This document shows, in pieces, positions 9,103-16,625 of a stretch of DNA of 37,438 bases (within the stretch, counting starts at the first letter, position 1; the number at the start of each line of letters is the position of its first letter). Where the stretch lies: positions 1-37,438 of the forward strand of contig JAGHUR010000035.1 in NCBI GenBank assembly GCA_018064745.1, in the 5' to 3' direction. The DNA is from Candidatus Fiminaster equi (GTDB lineage Bacteria > Bacillota_I > Bacilli_A > RFN20 > CAG-826). The position numbers and the translations under genes were made by a program. Below the pieces are notes generated by a model. That model was not told where the DNA came from and did no database searches. It saw nothing but the letters and a program-made list of their open reading frames with translations.

Positions 9103-10842
9103 ATGTTTAAAAAGTTTCTCTCGTATTACAAACCATACAAAGCATTGTTTATTTTAGACATGATAGCATCATTTATCATTGCTATCATTGGTATGGGTTA
9201 TCCAATCATTACTCAGTTCATGCTTTCTGATTGGGTTCCAAACAAAAATCTAACAATGGTTATCGTTGGCGGTTGTTCGCTTGTTGGAATCTACGTTGTA
9301 AGAGCACTTTTACGTTTCTTTGTCCAATACTATGGACACGTTATGGGTGTTAAGATGCAAGCTGATATGAGAAGAGAACTCTTCGAAAAACTTCAAAAAC
9401 TCCCATATTCTTACTACGATAATCACGAAACTGGTACAGTTCTTTCAAATATGACAAATGATCTCTTTGAGATTTCTGAGCTTGCTCACCATGGACCAGA
9501 AAATATTTTAATTGCTGGATTCACCATTATTGGCGGCATCGCATACCTTCTTTGGATTAACTGGATTTTAGGATTAATTTTACTTGGTGTTGTCCCAATT
9601 TTGTTCTTTGTAACTTTCTACTTTAGAATGCAATTTAGAGATTCGATGAGAAAGACAAGAGTCGCTACTGCTAAGATCAATGTTAGACTCGAAAATTCAA
9701 TCTCAGGAATCAAAGTTACCAAGGCATTTACCAATGACAAATTAGAACACGAAAAGTTCGAAAAATGCAACCAAGAATACACTGATGTTAGAACTCAAGT
9801 TTTTGGTTCCATGGGACGTTATTTTTCAATTTCTCAGTTTATAACTGACTTCTTCAATGTTGTCATCATTTTAGTAGGTGGTTTATTACTCTATTTTGGA
9901 ATCAATCAATTTGCTGTTGCAGAATACTCAACATTCATTGTTTCAGTCTCACTTTTCATCTCTCCAATTAACCAAGTAATCATGTTCATGGAGCAACTCG
10001 AAAGTGGTTCATCCGGCTTTGAAAGATTTGTCAAAGTTTTAGAGGAAGAAGAGGAAACAAAATATAACGGAACAAAGGTTCTTGATCATGTTGATGGAGA
10101 ACTCGAATTTAGACACGTTAATTTTGCATACAATAAGAGTGGCGAAGTTCTTGATGATGTTAATTTTAAATTAGAAAAAGGAAAAACACTTGCACTTGTA
10201 GGCCCATCAGGTGGTGGTAAAACATCTATTTGTCACCTCATTCCAAGATTCTATTTCTTAGATGAAAATGGTGGTTCCATCTTTTTAGATGGTGTTGACA
10301 CTTCTGAATACACTTTAGATTCACTTAGACAAAACATTGGTATTGTTCAACAAGATGTATTCTTATTTGGCGGAACAATAAAAGACAATGTTTTGTATGG
10401 TAAACCAGACGCGACTAATGAAGAACTTGTTGAAGCTGCACGTAATGCTAACTTGTTAGAATTCATCAATTCTCTTCCAGATGGATGGGATACAAATATT
10501 GGTGAAAGAGGTGCAAAACTCTCAGGTGGTCAAAAGCAAAGAATCTCTATTGCAAGAATCTTCCTTAAGAATCCTCCATTACTTATTCTTGATGAAGCAA
10601 CATCCGCACTTGATAACGCCACTGAATACTTAATTCAAGACGCACTTAATGTTCTAGCCAAAGGCAGAACATGTATCATTGTCGCTCATAGATTATCAAC
10701 AATTAAGAATGCTGATACAATTGCTGTTGTAGAAGCAGGAAAGATTGTTGAAATGGGAACGCATAAAGACCTTCTTAAAAATAAAGGGCCTTACTCAGTT
10801 CTCTATGAATTGCAGTTCAAATTATCAGACGAAAAAAGATAA
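9103..10842 (+). CDS. ABC exporter half-transporter (MsbA/LmrA-type)
   Basis: A 579-residue fusion of a six-helix transmembrane domain (residues about 1-315) and an ATPase domain (about 330-575), the usual length for a homodimeric or heterodimeric half-exporter. Visible motifs are Walker A GPSGGGKTS (about 367-375), signature LSGGQKQR, Walker B LLILDEATSALD and H-loop VAHRLST. The catalytic Glu is present, so this should be a hydrolysing subunit. Family members export lipids, drugs or peptides; the substrate cannot be told from sequence, and no second half-transporter is adjacent. The gene is single, with its own promoter and a terminator shared with the convergent histone-like gene. Confidence 0.93.
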   Translation: MFKKFLSYYKPYKALFILDMIASFIIAIIGMGYPIITQFMLSDWVPNKNLTMVIVGGCSLVGIYVVRALLRFFVQYYGHVMGVKMQADMRRELFEKLQKLPYSYYDNHETGTVLSNMTNDLFEISELAHHGPENILIAGFTIIGGIAYLLWINWILGLILLGVVPILFFVTFYFRMQFRDSMRKTRVATAKINVRLENSISGIKVTKAFTNDKLEHEKFEKCNQEYTDVRTQVFGSMGRYFSISQFITDFFNVVIILVGGLLLYFGINQFAVAEYSTFIVSVSLFISPINQVIMFMEQLESGSSGFERFVKVLEEEEETKYNGTKVLDHVDGELEFRHVNFAYNKSGEVLDDVNFKLEKGKTLALVGPSGGGKTSICHLIPRFYFLDENGGSIFLDGVDTSEYTLDSLRQNIGIVQQDVFLFGGTIKDNVLYGKPDATNEELVEAARNANLLEFINSLPDGWDTNIGERGAKLSGGQKQRISIARIFLKNPPLLILDEATSALDNATEYLIQDALNVLAKGRTCIIVAHRLSTIKNADTIAVVEAGKIVEMGTHKDLLKNKGPYSVLYELQFKLSDEKR

Positions 10843-10845
10843 ACA

Positions 10846-10876
10846 AAAAAGCTCAGGTCAACCCTGAGCTTTCTTT
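10846..10876. terminator. Bidirectional terminator
   Basis: Stem GCTCAGG (10851-10857) with CCTGAGC (10863-10869), extended by AAA/TTT, five-base loop, and A/T tracts on both sides. It serves the ABC exporter and the minus-strand small gene ending at 10889. Confidence 0.85.
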
Positions 10877-10888
10877 GTTATTAATAAA

Positions 10889-11077
10889 TTAATACTTGTG
10901 AGATCTTTCTTCAACTTCTTCGTTGATTTCGGCTCTTCTTTCTTTAGCAAGTTTCATTAAATCAGAAAGTGCTTTTCTGGTTCTAACTGCTCCTGCTTTG
11001 AAGCCTTTTTCTTCGAATCTTTCGTTTTCTTCCATGTAAAGTTCAAAAGCTTCGACAATCTTATCATGTGTACTCAT
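10889..11077 (-). CDS. Small histone H1-like (Hc1-type) basic/acidic helical protein
   Basis: A 62-residue, highly charged, wholly helical-looking protein. Its core, GFKAGAVRTRKALSDLMKLA, followed by KERRAEI, resembles the small Hc1-like histone H1 family seen in several bacterial phyla. A conserved KAxxxRxRKAL pattern in a helix is typical there and suggests DNA binding or nucleoid association. Assignment is from pattern memory only. The ribosome site (AAGGAAAGGA, minus strand) supports the start. It lies 72 bases downstream of the EAL gene on the same strand and may be partly cotranscribed. Unlike eukaryotic H1 it has no Lys-rich tail. Confidence 0.65.
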   Translation of the reverse strand: MSTHDKIVEAFELYMEENERFEEKGFKAGAVRTRKALSDLMKLAKERRAEINEEVEERSHKY

Positions 11078-11149
11078 AGTTTTAATTTTCCTTTCCTTGT
11101 GGGGTTGTTAATACAATACATTAATTTTATGTATTTGGAAATAATTTTT

Positions 11150-13090
11150 TTACTTGTGTTCTTCTAAGAACGCAAGGTATTCTTCTTCAGTAAGACAGTT
11201 TGCAAAGTAATAACCTTGAATAAATTCAAAATCAAGTTTCTTTGCGAATTCATATTGTTCTTTAGTTTCAACACCTTCAATAACAATAGGGTAGTCCAAT
11301 GACTTAAATAAGTTACGCATTGATTCGACAAAGAGTCTTGCTTTTTTGTTGTCTTCAAGAAGAGTTTTATCAAGTTTAATCATATTAAATGGTTGATTTA
11401 GGAGTTGATTAACATTTGAATAACCTGTTCCAAAATCATCAATTGCAAACTTAACGCCTTCTTTTCTAAGTATATTCATAAATTCTGAAATGTGTTCAGA
11501 GTGTTTAACTGTTGCAGTTTCAGTAATTTCAAAACAAATCTTTGATGGATCCACTTTCGATTTTCTAATAATATCAACGAATTTCTTGGCAGGGTTTGTA
11601 AAGAATTCAGCACCCGAGACATTGATTTCCATCATTTTAATTTCTGGATGCTTGTTCATAAATGAACACACTGTGCGTGTAACGTATTCATCAAGCAAGT
11701 TAGCAAGACCAGCTTTTTCTGCAAGTGGAACAAACTCTGCAGGAGGAATGTTTCCAAATTCTTCGCAATTGAAACGAAGCAAAGCTTCAGCGTTATCAAA
11801 TTTGCCTGTTTTGTTATTTAGAATTGGTTGATATCTCATTGAGAAACCAGAGCAATCACCATTTAATTTTTCAGTTAAGATTTTTTGAATTTTTAATTCA
11901 CGCGCAATCTTTTCAACGTGTGATGAATCAACGTAGAGAAGTTCATCTTTCTTGCTATTCATTGTTTCTGCTAACAAGTTAGCATAGTTCAAAAATTGGT
12001 TACAAGTTTCATTCTTACCATTATCTGTGAATTCAACAAGTTTGCAAGAAAGTTTAACTTCGACATTTTTGATTTCCCATGTTTTTTCAAATCTGTGCAT
12101 GATTGCACCAATAGCATTTTCTGCATCACTTTTCGTTTTGAAAAGAAGAACAAATTTGGAAGAGAAAACTCGGAAAGCATAAATGTTCTTTTGAAGTGAA
12201 TTGAAGAAGCTTCCAATTTCACCATAAAGTTCGTTACCGGTAACGATACCGAGTGTCTCGTTAATTTCTTCAATTCCTTTAACATCGATTGATACGATGA
12301 AGTTTTCTCTTGATTCTTTAGTGGTCTTTTCAAGGTAAAGCATTAAGGCATTGAAGTTAAAAACACCAGTAATTTTATCAACTAAGTCATCTGGGTTAGA
12401 GATGTTATCTTCGATAAAGTAAAGGGCAATTGCAATAGTTATACCAGTAAGAAGTATTGTTGGATATGCAATTTGGATTCCAATACCAATTAAGATAGCT
12501 GCAATTGAAATGTAAATAGCAACAAGTTGTCTTTTCTCAAGTTCTTTGTATTTGATACCTGCAAATACTGCAATGAGTAAGAAATAGAAAATAGCAGTGC
12601 CATAATAACATAGGAATAATGGACCGTGCGTATACATGAGATTTCCTTGAGCATTATTTGCAATGTAGCAAACCCAATGTGTCGCTGGATCAATAAAAAT
12701 TAGGAAAGTAAATATAATTCCAGGGATTAAGAATAAATATAAATATTTATTTCGGTAGTATTTTGGACCAAGGATTGTAAGTAAATATACAAACATTAAG
12801 CATGGAAGTGCAACTTGAAGTATATAGAATGCACGATTGAATAATTCATTAACCCAAATCGGGCATTGGTACATATATGTTTCAACAAGAACAGAACCGG
12901 TGATGTCAACAGAAATATCTACAATAGCAACAATAATGGCAGAGATGAAAATCTTGGTAAGAATGGTTGGGAATCTTTTGTGATAAAAATACTTAACTAA
13001 AAGTATGAATAAAAATAGTAAAGCTCCAATCTCAAAAAAATAGTTATAACCAGGAACATTCCATCTGTCCACTAAGTTTGCTAGTGTCAT
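11150..13090 (-). CDS. Membrane c-di-GMP phosphodiesterase: 7TM-like, degenerate GGDEF, intact EAL
   Basis: The ATG at 13090 is preferred to an in-frame GTG nine bases upstream, because that GTG belongs to the ribosome site AGAGGTG. This gives 646 residues. The N-terminal 225 residues carry about seven hydrophobic helices. A GGDEF-like fold follows, but the signature is replaced by VFSSKF (308-313), so it should not synthesise c-di-GMP; it might still bind GTP as a regulator. The EAL domain (about 400-645) has the key residues: EALLR (435-439), NVSG Asn490, FEITET, DDFGTG (551-556), Lys572, EGVE and QGYYF, so hydrolysis of c-di-GMP is expected. No diguanylate cyclase is encoded nearby. The gene is divergent from the 13251 gene. 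Confidence 0.92.
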   Translation of the reverse strand: MTLANLVDRWNVPGYNYFFEIGALLFLFILLVKYFYHKRFPTILTKIFISAIIVAIVDISVDITGSVLVETYMYQCPIWVNELFNRAFYILQVALPCLMFVYLLTILGPKYYRNKYLYLFLIPGIIFTFLIFIDPATHWVCYIANNAQGNLMYTHGPLFLCYYGTAIFYFLLIAVFAGIKYKELEKRQLVAIYISIAAILIGIGIQIAYPTILLTGITIAIALYFIEDNISNPDDLVDKITGVFNFNALMLYLEKTTKESRENFIVSIDVKGIEEINETLGIVTGNELYGEIGSFFNSLQKNIYAFRVFSSKFVLLFKTKSDAENAIGAIMHRFEKTWEIKNVEVKLSCKLVEFTDNGKNETCNQFLNYANLLAETMNSKKDELLYVDSSHVEKIARELKIQKILTEKLNGDCSGFSMRYQPILNNKTGKFDNAEALLRFNCEEFGNIPPAEFVPLAEKAGLANLLDEYVTRTVCSFMNKHPEIKMMEINVSGAEFFTNPAKKFVDIIRKSKVDPSKICFEITETATVKHSEHISEFMNILRKEGVKFAIDDFGTGYSNVNQLLNQPFNMIKLDKTLLEDNKKARLFVESMRNLFKSLDYPIVIEGVETKEQYEFAKKLDFEFIQGYYFANCLTEEEYLAFLEEHK

Positions 13091-13149
13091 AATAAGCACC
13101 TCTAGTTACTTCAATTTTAGATTAAAATAACAGTTTAATAAACAGAAAC

Positions 13150-13170
13150 AAAAACCCTTATAAATAAGGG
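13150..13170 (-). other. Terminator-like hairpin in the leader of the EAL gene
   Basis: Perfect inverted repeat CCCTTAT-AA-ATAAGGG (13155-13170). Read on the minus strand it is followed by TTTTT (13154-13150), like an intrinsic terminator. It lies about 60 bases upstream of the EAL start codon and no minus-strand gene ends there. It could be a leader attenuator or an operator for the divergent pair. Confidence 0.5.
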
Positions 13171-13217
13171 AATTTTGATTTTTCTATAATTTTTATTTTA
13201 TTTTAAATAATAAAAGG

Positions 13218-13223
13218 TATAAT
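13218..13223 (+). promoter_or_regulatory. -10 element of the 13251 gene
   Basis: TATAAT 28 bases before the ATG. No convincing -35 is visible at 16-18 bases (only an A/T-rich stretch). The ribosome site AAAAAGGAGA follows it. Confidence 0.5.
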
Positions 13224-13250
13224 AATTACGTTAAGAAAAAGGAGAATACT

Positions 13251-13961
13251 ATGAAGAAATCATTTTTAAAGAAATTGATGATTGCTTTAACAGCATTTAC
13301 TGGTGTCTTTGTTATGGCTTCTTGTCAATCTGGAAGCAAAAGCGATGCAAAAATTCCAACTCAAGAATCATCTGTAAAAATTGTTGAGCAAACAATTGAT
13401 GGAAAATTAGAAAAATTCGCAGACGTTGTTTTATGTATTGATAACAATACAATTTACAATATTGACCAAGCAAGTTTTTCCTACATTGTCCATTTTAATG
13501 ATGGAAAAGAAGAAGTTGTTGAAAATGAATTAACAGCAAAAGGCGAAACAATCGTTAGACATGGTGTCAGAGGTTATCTTGGTTATCGCTTAAGACTTAC
13601 CGATACAGAATACGCAGCTGCTGAAAAAGTTACTATTACAAAAGTTGAAGTAGTTGGTTTTAGATCTCTATGGGAAACTTACATGCCAGCATTTATTGCT
13701 GCTATCGTTCTTGGTTCATTATCAATCTTATTCTTTGCATTTGAACTATTTGGAAGAAAACATAGCAAAGAAGAACTTAAAGAGATGTTTAAAGAACATA
13801 TGGCGTCAGAGTTCACAATTCTAGCTTTAGTTCTTGTCATTTGTTTAATCCCACTTATCTTCTCAAGCTGGGTTACAACTGTAGTTTTACTTGGAACATT
13901 TGTGGTATCAATTCTTGTCAATGGCTTATTAACATTGCTCAAGATGACAACTGCAAAATAA
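13251..13961 (+). CDS. Predicted lipoprotein with two C-terminal transmembrane segments
   Basis: A signal peptide ending in lipobox VMASC (Cys25) is followed by an extracytoplasmic domain of about 115 residues with beta character. Two hydrophobic helices follow (about 143-168 and 184-230, the latter possibly a pair), separated by a charged KEELKEMFKEHM cytoplasmic loop. A lipid-anchored N-terminus combined with a C-terminal membrane domain is uncommon. No catalytic motif or known family is recognised. AAGGAG supports the start, and a terminator lies 23 bases after the stop, so the gene is monocistronic. Confidence 0.8.
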   Translation: MKKSFLKKLMIALTAFTGVFVMASCQSGSKSDAKIPTQESSVKIVEQTIDGKLEKFADVVLCIDNNTIYNIDQASFSYIVHFNDGKEEVVENELTAKGETIVRHGVRGYLGYRLRLTDTEYAAAEKVTITKVEVVGFRSLWETYMPAFIAAIVLGSLSILFFAFELFGRKHSKEELKEMFKEHMASEFTILALVLVICLIPLIFSSWVTTVVLLGTFVVSILVNGLLTLLKMTTAK

Positions 13962-13983
13962 TTGAATAAAAATCTAACAGATT

Positions 13984-14009
13984 AAGAACCCCATAGGGTT
14001 CTTTTCTTT
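13984..14009 (+). terminator. Rho-independent terminator after the 13251 gene
   Basis: Stem AAGAACCC (13984-13991) with GGGTTCTT (13996-14003), loop CATA, then a T-rich tail. Confidence 0.85.
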
Positions 14010-14047
14010 AATGTAAAAATTTGAAAAAATTTACATTTTGTTACATA

Positions 14048-14077
14048 TTGTAAGCGCTTGCGTACATGTTGTATAAT
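14048..14077 (+). promoter_or_regulatory. Promoter of the SipW/starch-binding operon with CGYRYAT box
   Basis: TTGTAA (14048-14053), 18-base spacer, TATAAT (14072-14077). The spacer contains CGTACAT (14061-14067). Transcription should start near 14084, giving a leader of about 48 bases. That leader has a small hairpin (TGGCG 14095-14099 with CGCCA 14109-14113) just before the ribosome site. Confidence 0.65.
14049..14062 (+). promoter_or_regulatory. Predicted cre (CcpA) operator
   Basis: TGTAAGCGCTTGCG matches the Gram-positive cre consensus TGWAARCGYTWNCW at all positions but the last. It overlaps the -35, where CcpA binding usually represses. The operon encodes starch-binding proteins, a natural target for carbon catabolite control. 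Confidence 0.75.
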
Positions 14078-14131
14078 TTATGCGCTTATACATCTGGCGT
14101 GACGATGGCGCCAAGAAAGGAAAACATAAGT

Positions 14132-14710
14132 ATGAAAACAACCAAGGTGTTACTTTTATCGCTTGGTATGGCTTTATGTGTTGGTGGCGGAATTGGAGCC
14201 GCTGTCGCAATCACACGTCAAGCAGCTGGAAACACAGGTTCTTCAGCTTTTGACAAAGCCGTCAATCTTTATTGGGTAGAAGGAAGCTCATCTATTGAAT
14301 TAGGTGATATGGAAACATTATCCGTTAATGTCCCACAATACAGATATTTAACAGTTTCTCCAAAATCATCCGCAAGCGTTAGCGGAAATGTTGAATTAGG
14401 TTTCACATTAGCAGAAGCCACAATTGCAGAAAAAACTGCAGTATTAAAAGGCTTAACAGTTTCTGTTTATAAAACAGCATTTTTAGCAACAGATGCAACA
14501 GTTGCAAGTTTAATTGATGGCAAAACACCAGAACCAGTGTTAAATGCAACAACAAAAACTGGCACAACTTCATTTGCTGCAAAAGCTGATAGTGCAGACG
14601 CAGTTGCATATTATGCAATTCAAGTTGTTTATGATGGTTCACAAATTGGTGCAACAGAGCAACTTGCTGCAACATTAACAATTGCACAATCATTTGTTAT
14701 ACCAGCTTAA
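14132..14710 (+). CDS. Secreted protein with SipW-type signal peptide (TasA/camelysin-like context)
   Basis: The start is the ATG at 14132, preceded by AAGAAAGGAAAA. An upstream in-frame ATG at 14066 lies before the -10 element and cannot be in the mRNA. The 192-residue product has a Lys-containing N-terminus and a long hydrophobic segment ending GGGIGAAVAITRQ, as in substrates of SipW signal peptidases. The rest is Ala/Thr/Ser-rich and looks all-beta (for example LTVSVYKTAFLA, VAYYAIQVVYDG). There are no Cys residues after the signal. It is the first gene of a four-gene operon with a SipW-type peptidase, which suggests a matrix or fibre-like secreted subunit. The homology itself is not proven by motif. 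Confidence 0.78.
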   Translation: MKTTKVLLLSLGMALCVGGGIGAAVAITRQAAGNTGSSAFDKAVNLYWVEGSSSIELGDMETLSVNVPQYRYLTVSPKSSASVSGNVELGFTLAEATIAEKTAVLKGLTVSVYKTAFLATDATVASLIDGKTPEPVLNATTKTGTTSFAAKADSADAVAYYAIQVVYDGSQIGATEQLAATLTIAQSFVIPA

Positions 14711-14728
14711 TAATGGGAGGAAATAATT

Positions 14729-15625
14729 ATGAAAAAGAATAAAATTATTGGTCTCTCAGTTGCCATCCTTGGTACAGCAGTTTCAGTTGGCACCGCAGCA
14801 GCTTTATATGTCAAGAAAGCAGAAGATGCTCACTTTGGCATTGGTGCAAAATGGTCAGGACTTGATGGCACAGTTACATACAAAATTAATGATGCAACAT
14901 CAGGAACAGTTCAACCAGAATACAGAAAAGCCGAAGGCGCTGATGTTGGCGAAGGTCTTGGTGGAGAATTTACACAAGTTCACTATTCATTCCCATTAGG
15001 TGCATCATTTAGTGCAGACGTTCCAGCACAAAACTTTGTTGTTGGTAACTTCAAAGTTGAATTATCAAATATTCACACAGCTCTTCAAAATAAAGCAAAA
15101 ATTTGGGTTTGTGTAAATGGTTATACAGAAAATTCATGGGGTGCAGCAAATTATGCAACATGCTTTATGAATGCAGATGAAGCTCTTACAGCAGCAACAT
15201 ATTCTGTGAATCATGATATTGCAGTTTCTGTAAGCAAAGCACAAACAGTTGATGTTTATGTTAAATTAAATGAAGCAATTACTGATTTACTTTCTGGTGA
15301 TCACCCACTTGCTGAAGCAAAACCATTTGATATTTCAGTTTCATGGGGCGCTCCAACAAACTTCGAATTTGCTCACGTAGTTGGTAATGCAACAATGTGG
15401 CAAGAAGATGATGTCTACGCTATGGTTCCAAACATCAATAAAGCAAATAGTGAAGGCTTTGAATGGATCTTCAACAATCTTCCAGGAACAATGGGCAATG
15501 CAAAAGCCAAAAAAGGCGAAACATGGTCAGCAGATCCTGATGCAAAACTTGATGAATCAAAGACATATGATGTTTATTGGTCTGGTAGCACAACAGCCGC
15601 AGCATCATTCGTTGAACAAAAATAA
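14729..15625 (+). CDS. Secreted protein with SipW-type signal and possible C-terminal carbohydrate-binding domain
   Basis: A 298-residue product starting 18 bases after the previous stop behind GGGAGGAAA. The signal segment GLSVAILGTAVSVGTAAALY is followed by EDAHFGIGA. This resembles the ADNASFNIGA that follows the signal in the 16625 protein, so the two probably share an export and maturation signal. Residues about 35-215 look like a beta sandwich. The last 80 residues (AHVVGNATMW, GEWS-like aromatics, TYDVYWSG) have the rhythm of SusE/X25-type starch-binding modules, but this is a weak resemblance. The next element is a strong hairpin before the peptidase gene. Confidence 0.75.
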   Translation: MKKNKIIGLSVAILGTAVSVGTAAALYVKKAEDAHFGIGAKWSGLDGTVTYKINDATSGTVQPEYRKAEGADVGEGLGGEFTQVHYSFPLGASFSADVPAQNFVVGNFKVELSNIHTALQNKAKIWVCVNGYTENSWGAANYATCFMNADEALTAATYSVNHDIAVSVSKAQTVDVYVKLNEAITDLLSGDHPLAEAKPFDISVSWGAPTNFEFAHVVGNATMWQEDDVYAMVPNINKANSEGFEWIFNNLPGTMGNAKAKKGETWSADPDAKLDESKTYDVYWSGSTTAAASFVEQK

Positions 15626-15647
15626 ATTCATACTTTAATTATATTAA

Positions 15648-15673
15648 CCCTCTGCCCTTAAATGGGCAGGGGG
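15648..15673 (+). other. Intercistronic hairpin overlapping the sipW ribosome site
   Basis: A 10-bp GC-rich stem (15648-15657 with 15664-15673, one G-T pair, six-base loop) has only TTT after it, so it should terminate poorly. Its 3' arm contains AGGGGG (15668-15673), the only ribosome site for the ATG at 15684. It could hold peptidase translation below that of the secreted proteins upstream. Confidence 0.7.
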
Positions 15674-15683
15674 CTTTACCGTT

Positions 15684-16625
15684 ATGGAAGAAGAAAAGAA
15701 AACTGAACAAGCAGAACAATCAAAAGATACTTCAAAAAAGAAGAAAATTTTGAAATATGTTTTGAATGGCGTTATTTGGGGAGTAATCCTTGGATTTTTA
15801 ATTTACTCAGGATTAAAAGTAATTGATGTAAAATCCGGTTATAAATTACTTCCAAATCACTCTGCAGTTATCGTTTCAGACTCAATGAGTTATGTAAATG
15901 AAGCTAACTATTCTTATCTTGATAAGGATAACACAAAACCTATTAAGAAAAATGATGTTATTCATACATCAAATTTCAAAGATTTTGGTGATGTAAAAGT
16001 TTATGAAGATGTTGCTATTTATTTAGCAAAGGACGGAACATTAATTTGTCACCGTGTAATTGATAAATATGAAGACAATGGAATTAAGTACATCGTCACA
16101 AGAGGCGACGCAAACAATTCAACAGATGCTCCAGTTAATTTTGAATTAGTAAGAGGTAGAGTTACTTCTGTAACAGGTGGTGGTGGAGCTGTATTGTTCT
16201 TCCAATCCCCATATTTTGTTCTTGCATTATGTGGAACAGGCTTCTTTATCCTTTTAGGATATTTAATCTTTAACTTAAAAACAGAAAAGAAAGCCGCAGG
16301 CGTTGAAGGTGAATTAGCTGTTGTTGAAGAAAAACCTATTGAAGAACCAAAAGAAGAACCAGTAGCTGTAAAAAAACCTGTCGAAGAAAAACAAGCCGAG
16401 GAACCTGTTGCAGAGCCAACACCTGAAGAACCAGAACCTGTTGAAGAAAAACCAGTAGAACAACCAAAGGTTGAAGATACCCCTGAACCTGCTAAAAAGA
16501 ATGGTAGATTCATTCCAAAAGGCGGAGGTCAAAAACGTATTAATTGGCCACCAAAGAACACAAGATGGACAAAAGAAAATAATCCAACTGCAAATAAAAA
16601 GCGTGCCGAAGGAGGAGATAAATAA
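15684..16625 (+). CDS. sipW: SipW/ER-type signal peptidase I (S26B) with long Pro/Glu-rich tail
   Basis: A short charged N-terminus and a transmembrane helix (about 24-46) precede the catalytic region. That region has SDSM with nucleophile Ser67, ICHRVI with His123 in place of the bacterial Lys, and the RGDANN acidic box (Asp142). The Ser/His pair is the mark of the SipW, archaeal and ER class. A second transmembrane helix is at about 175-197. About 115 further residues follow: a Pro/Glu/Lys repeat region (about 213-270) and a basic end. Plain SipW proteins of about 190 residues lack this tail. The stop codon shares its last base with the next ATG (translational coupling). It should mature the products of 14132, 14729 and 16625. 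Confidence 0.88.
   Translation: MEEEKKTEQAEQSKDTSKKKKILKYVLNGVIWGVILGFLIYSGLKVIDVKSGYKLLPNHSAVIVSDSMSYVNEANYSYLDKDNTKPIKKNDVIHTSNFKDFGDVKVYEDVAIYLAKDGTLICHRVIDKYEDNGIKYIVTRGDANNSTDAPVNFELVRGRVTSVTGGGGAVLFFQSPYFVLALCGTGFFILLGYLIFNLKTEKKAAGVEGELAVVEEKPIEEPKEEPVAVKKPVEEKQAEEPVAEPTPEEPEPVEEKPVEQPKVEDTPEPAKKNGRFIPKGGGQKRINWPPKNTRWTKENNPTANKKRAEGGDK

Noticed and set aside
13091-13099. GTG start nine bases upstream of the EAL gene ATG
   Set aside because: The GTG is part of the ribosome site AGAGGTG serving the ATG at 13090.
14066-14131. Upstream in-frame ATG for the first SipW-operon gene
   Set aside because: It lies before the -10 at 14072-14077, has no ribosome site and gives no signal peptide at the N-terminus; the ATG at 14132 has both a site and a signal.
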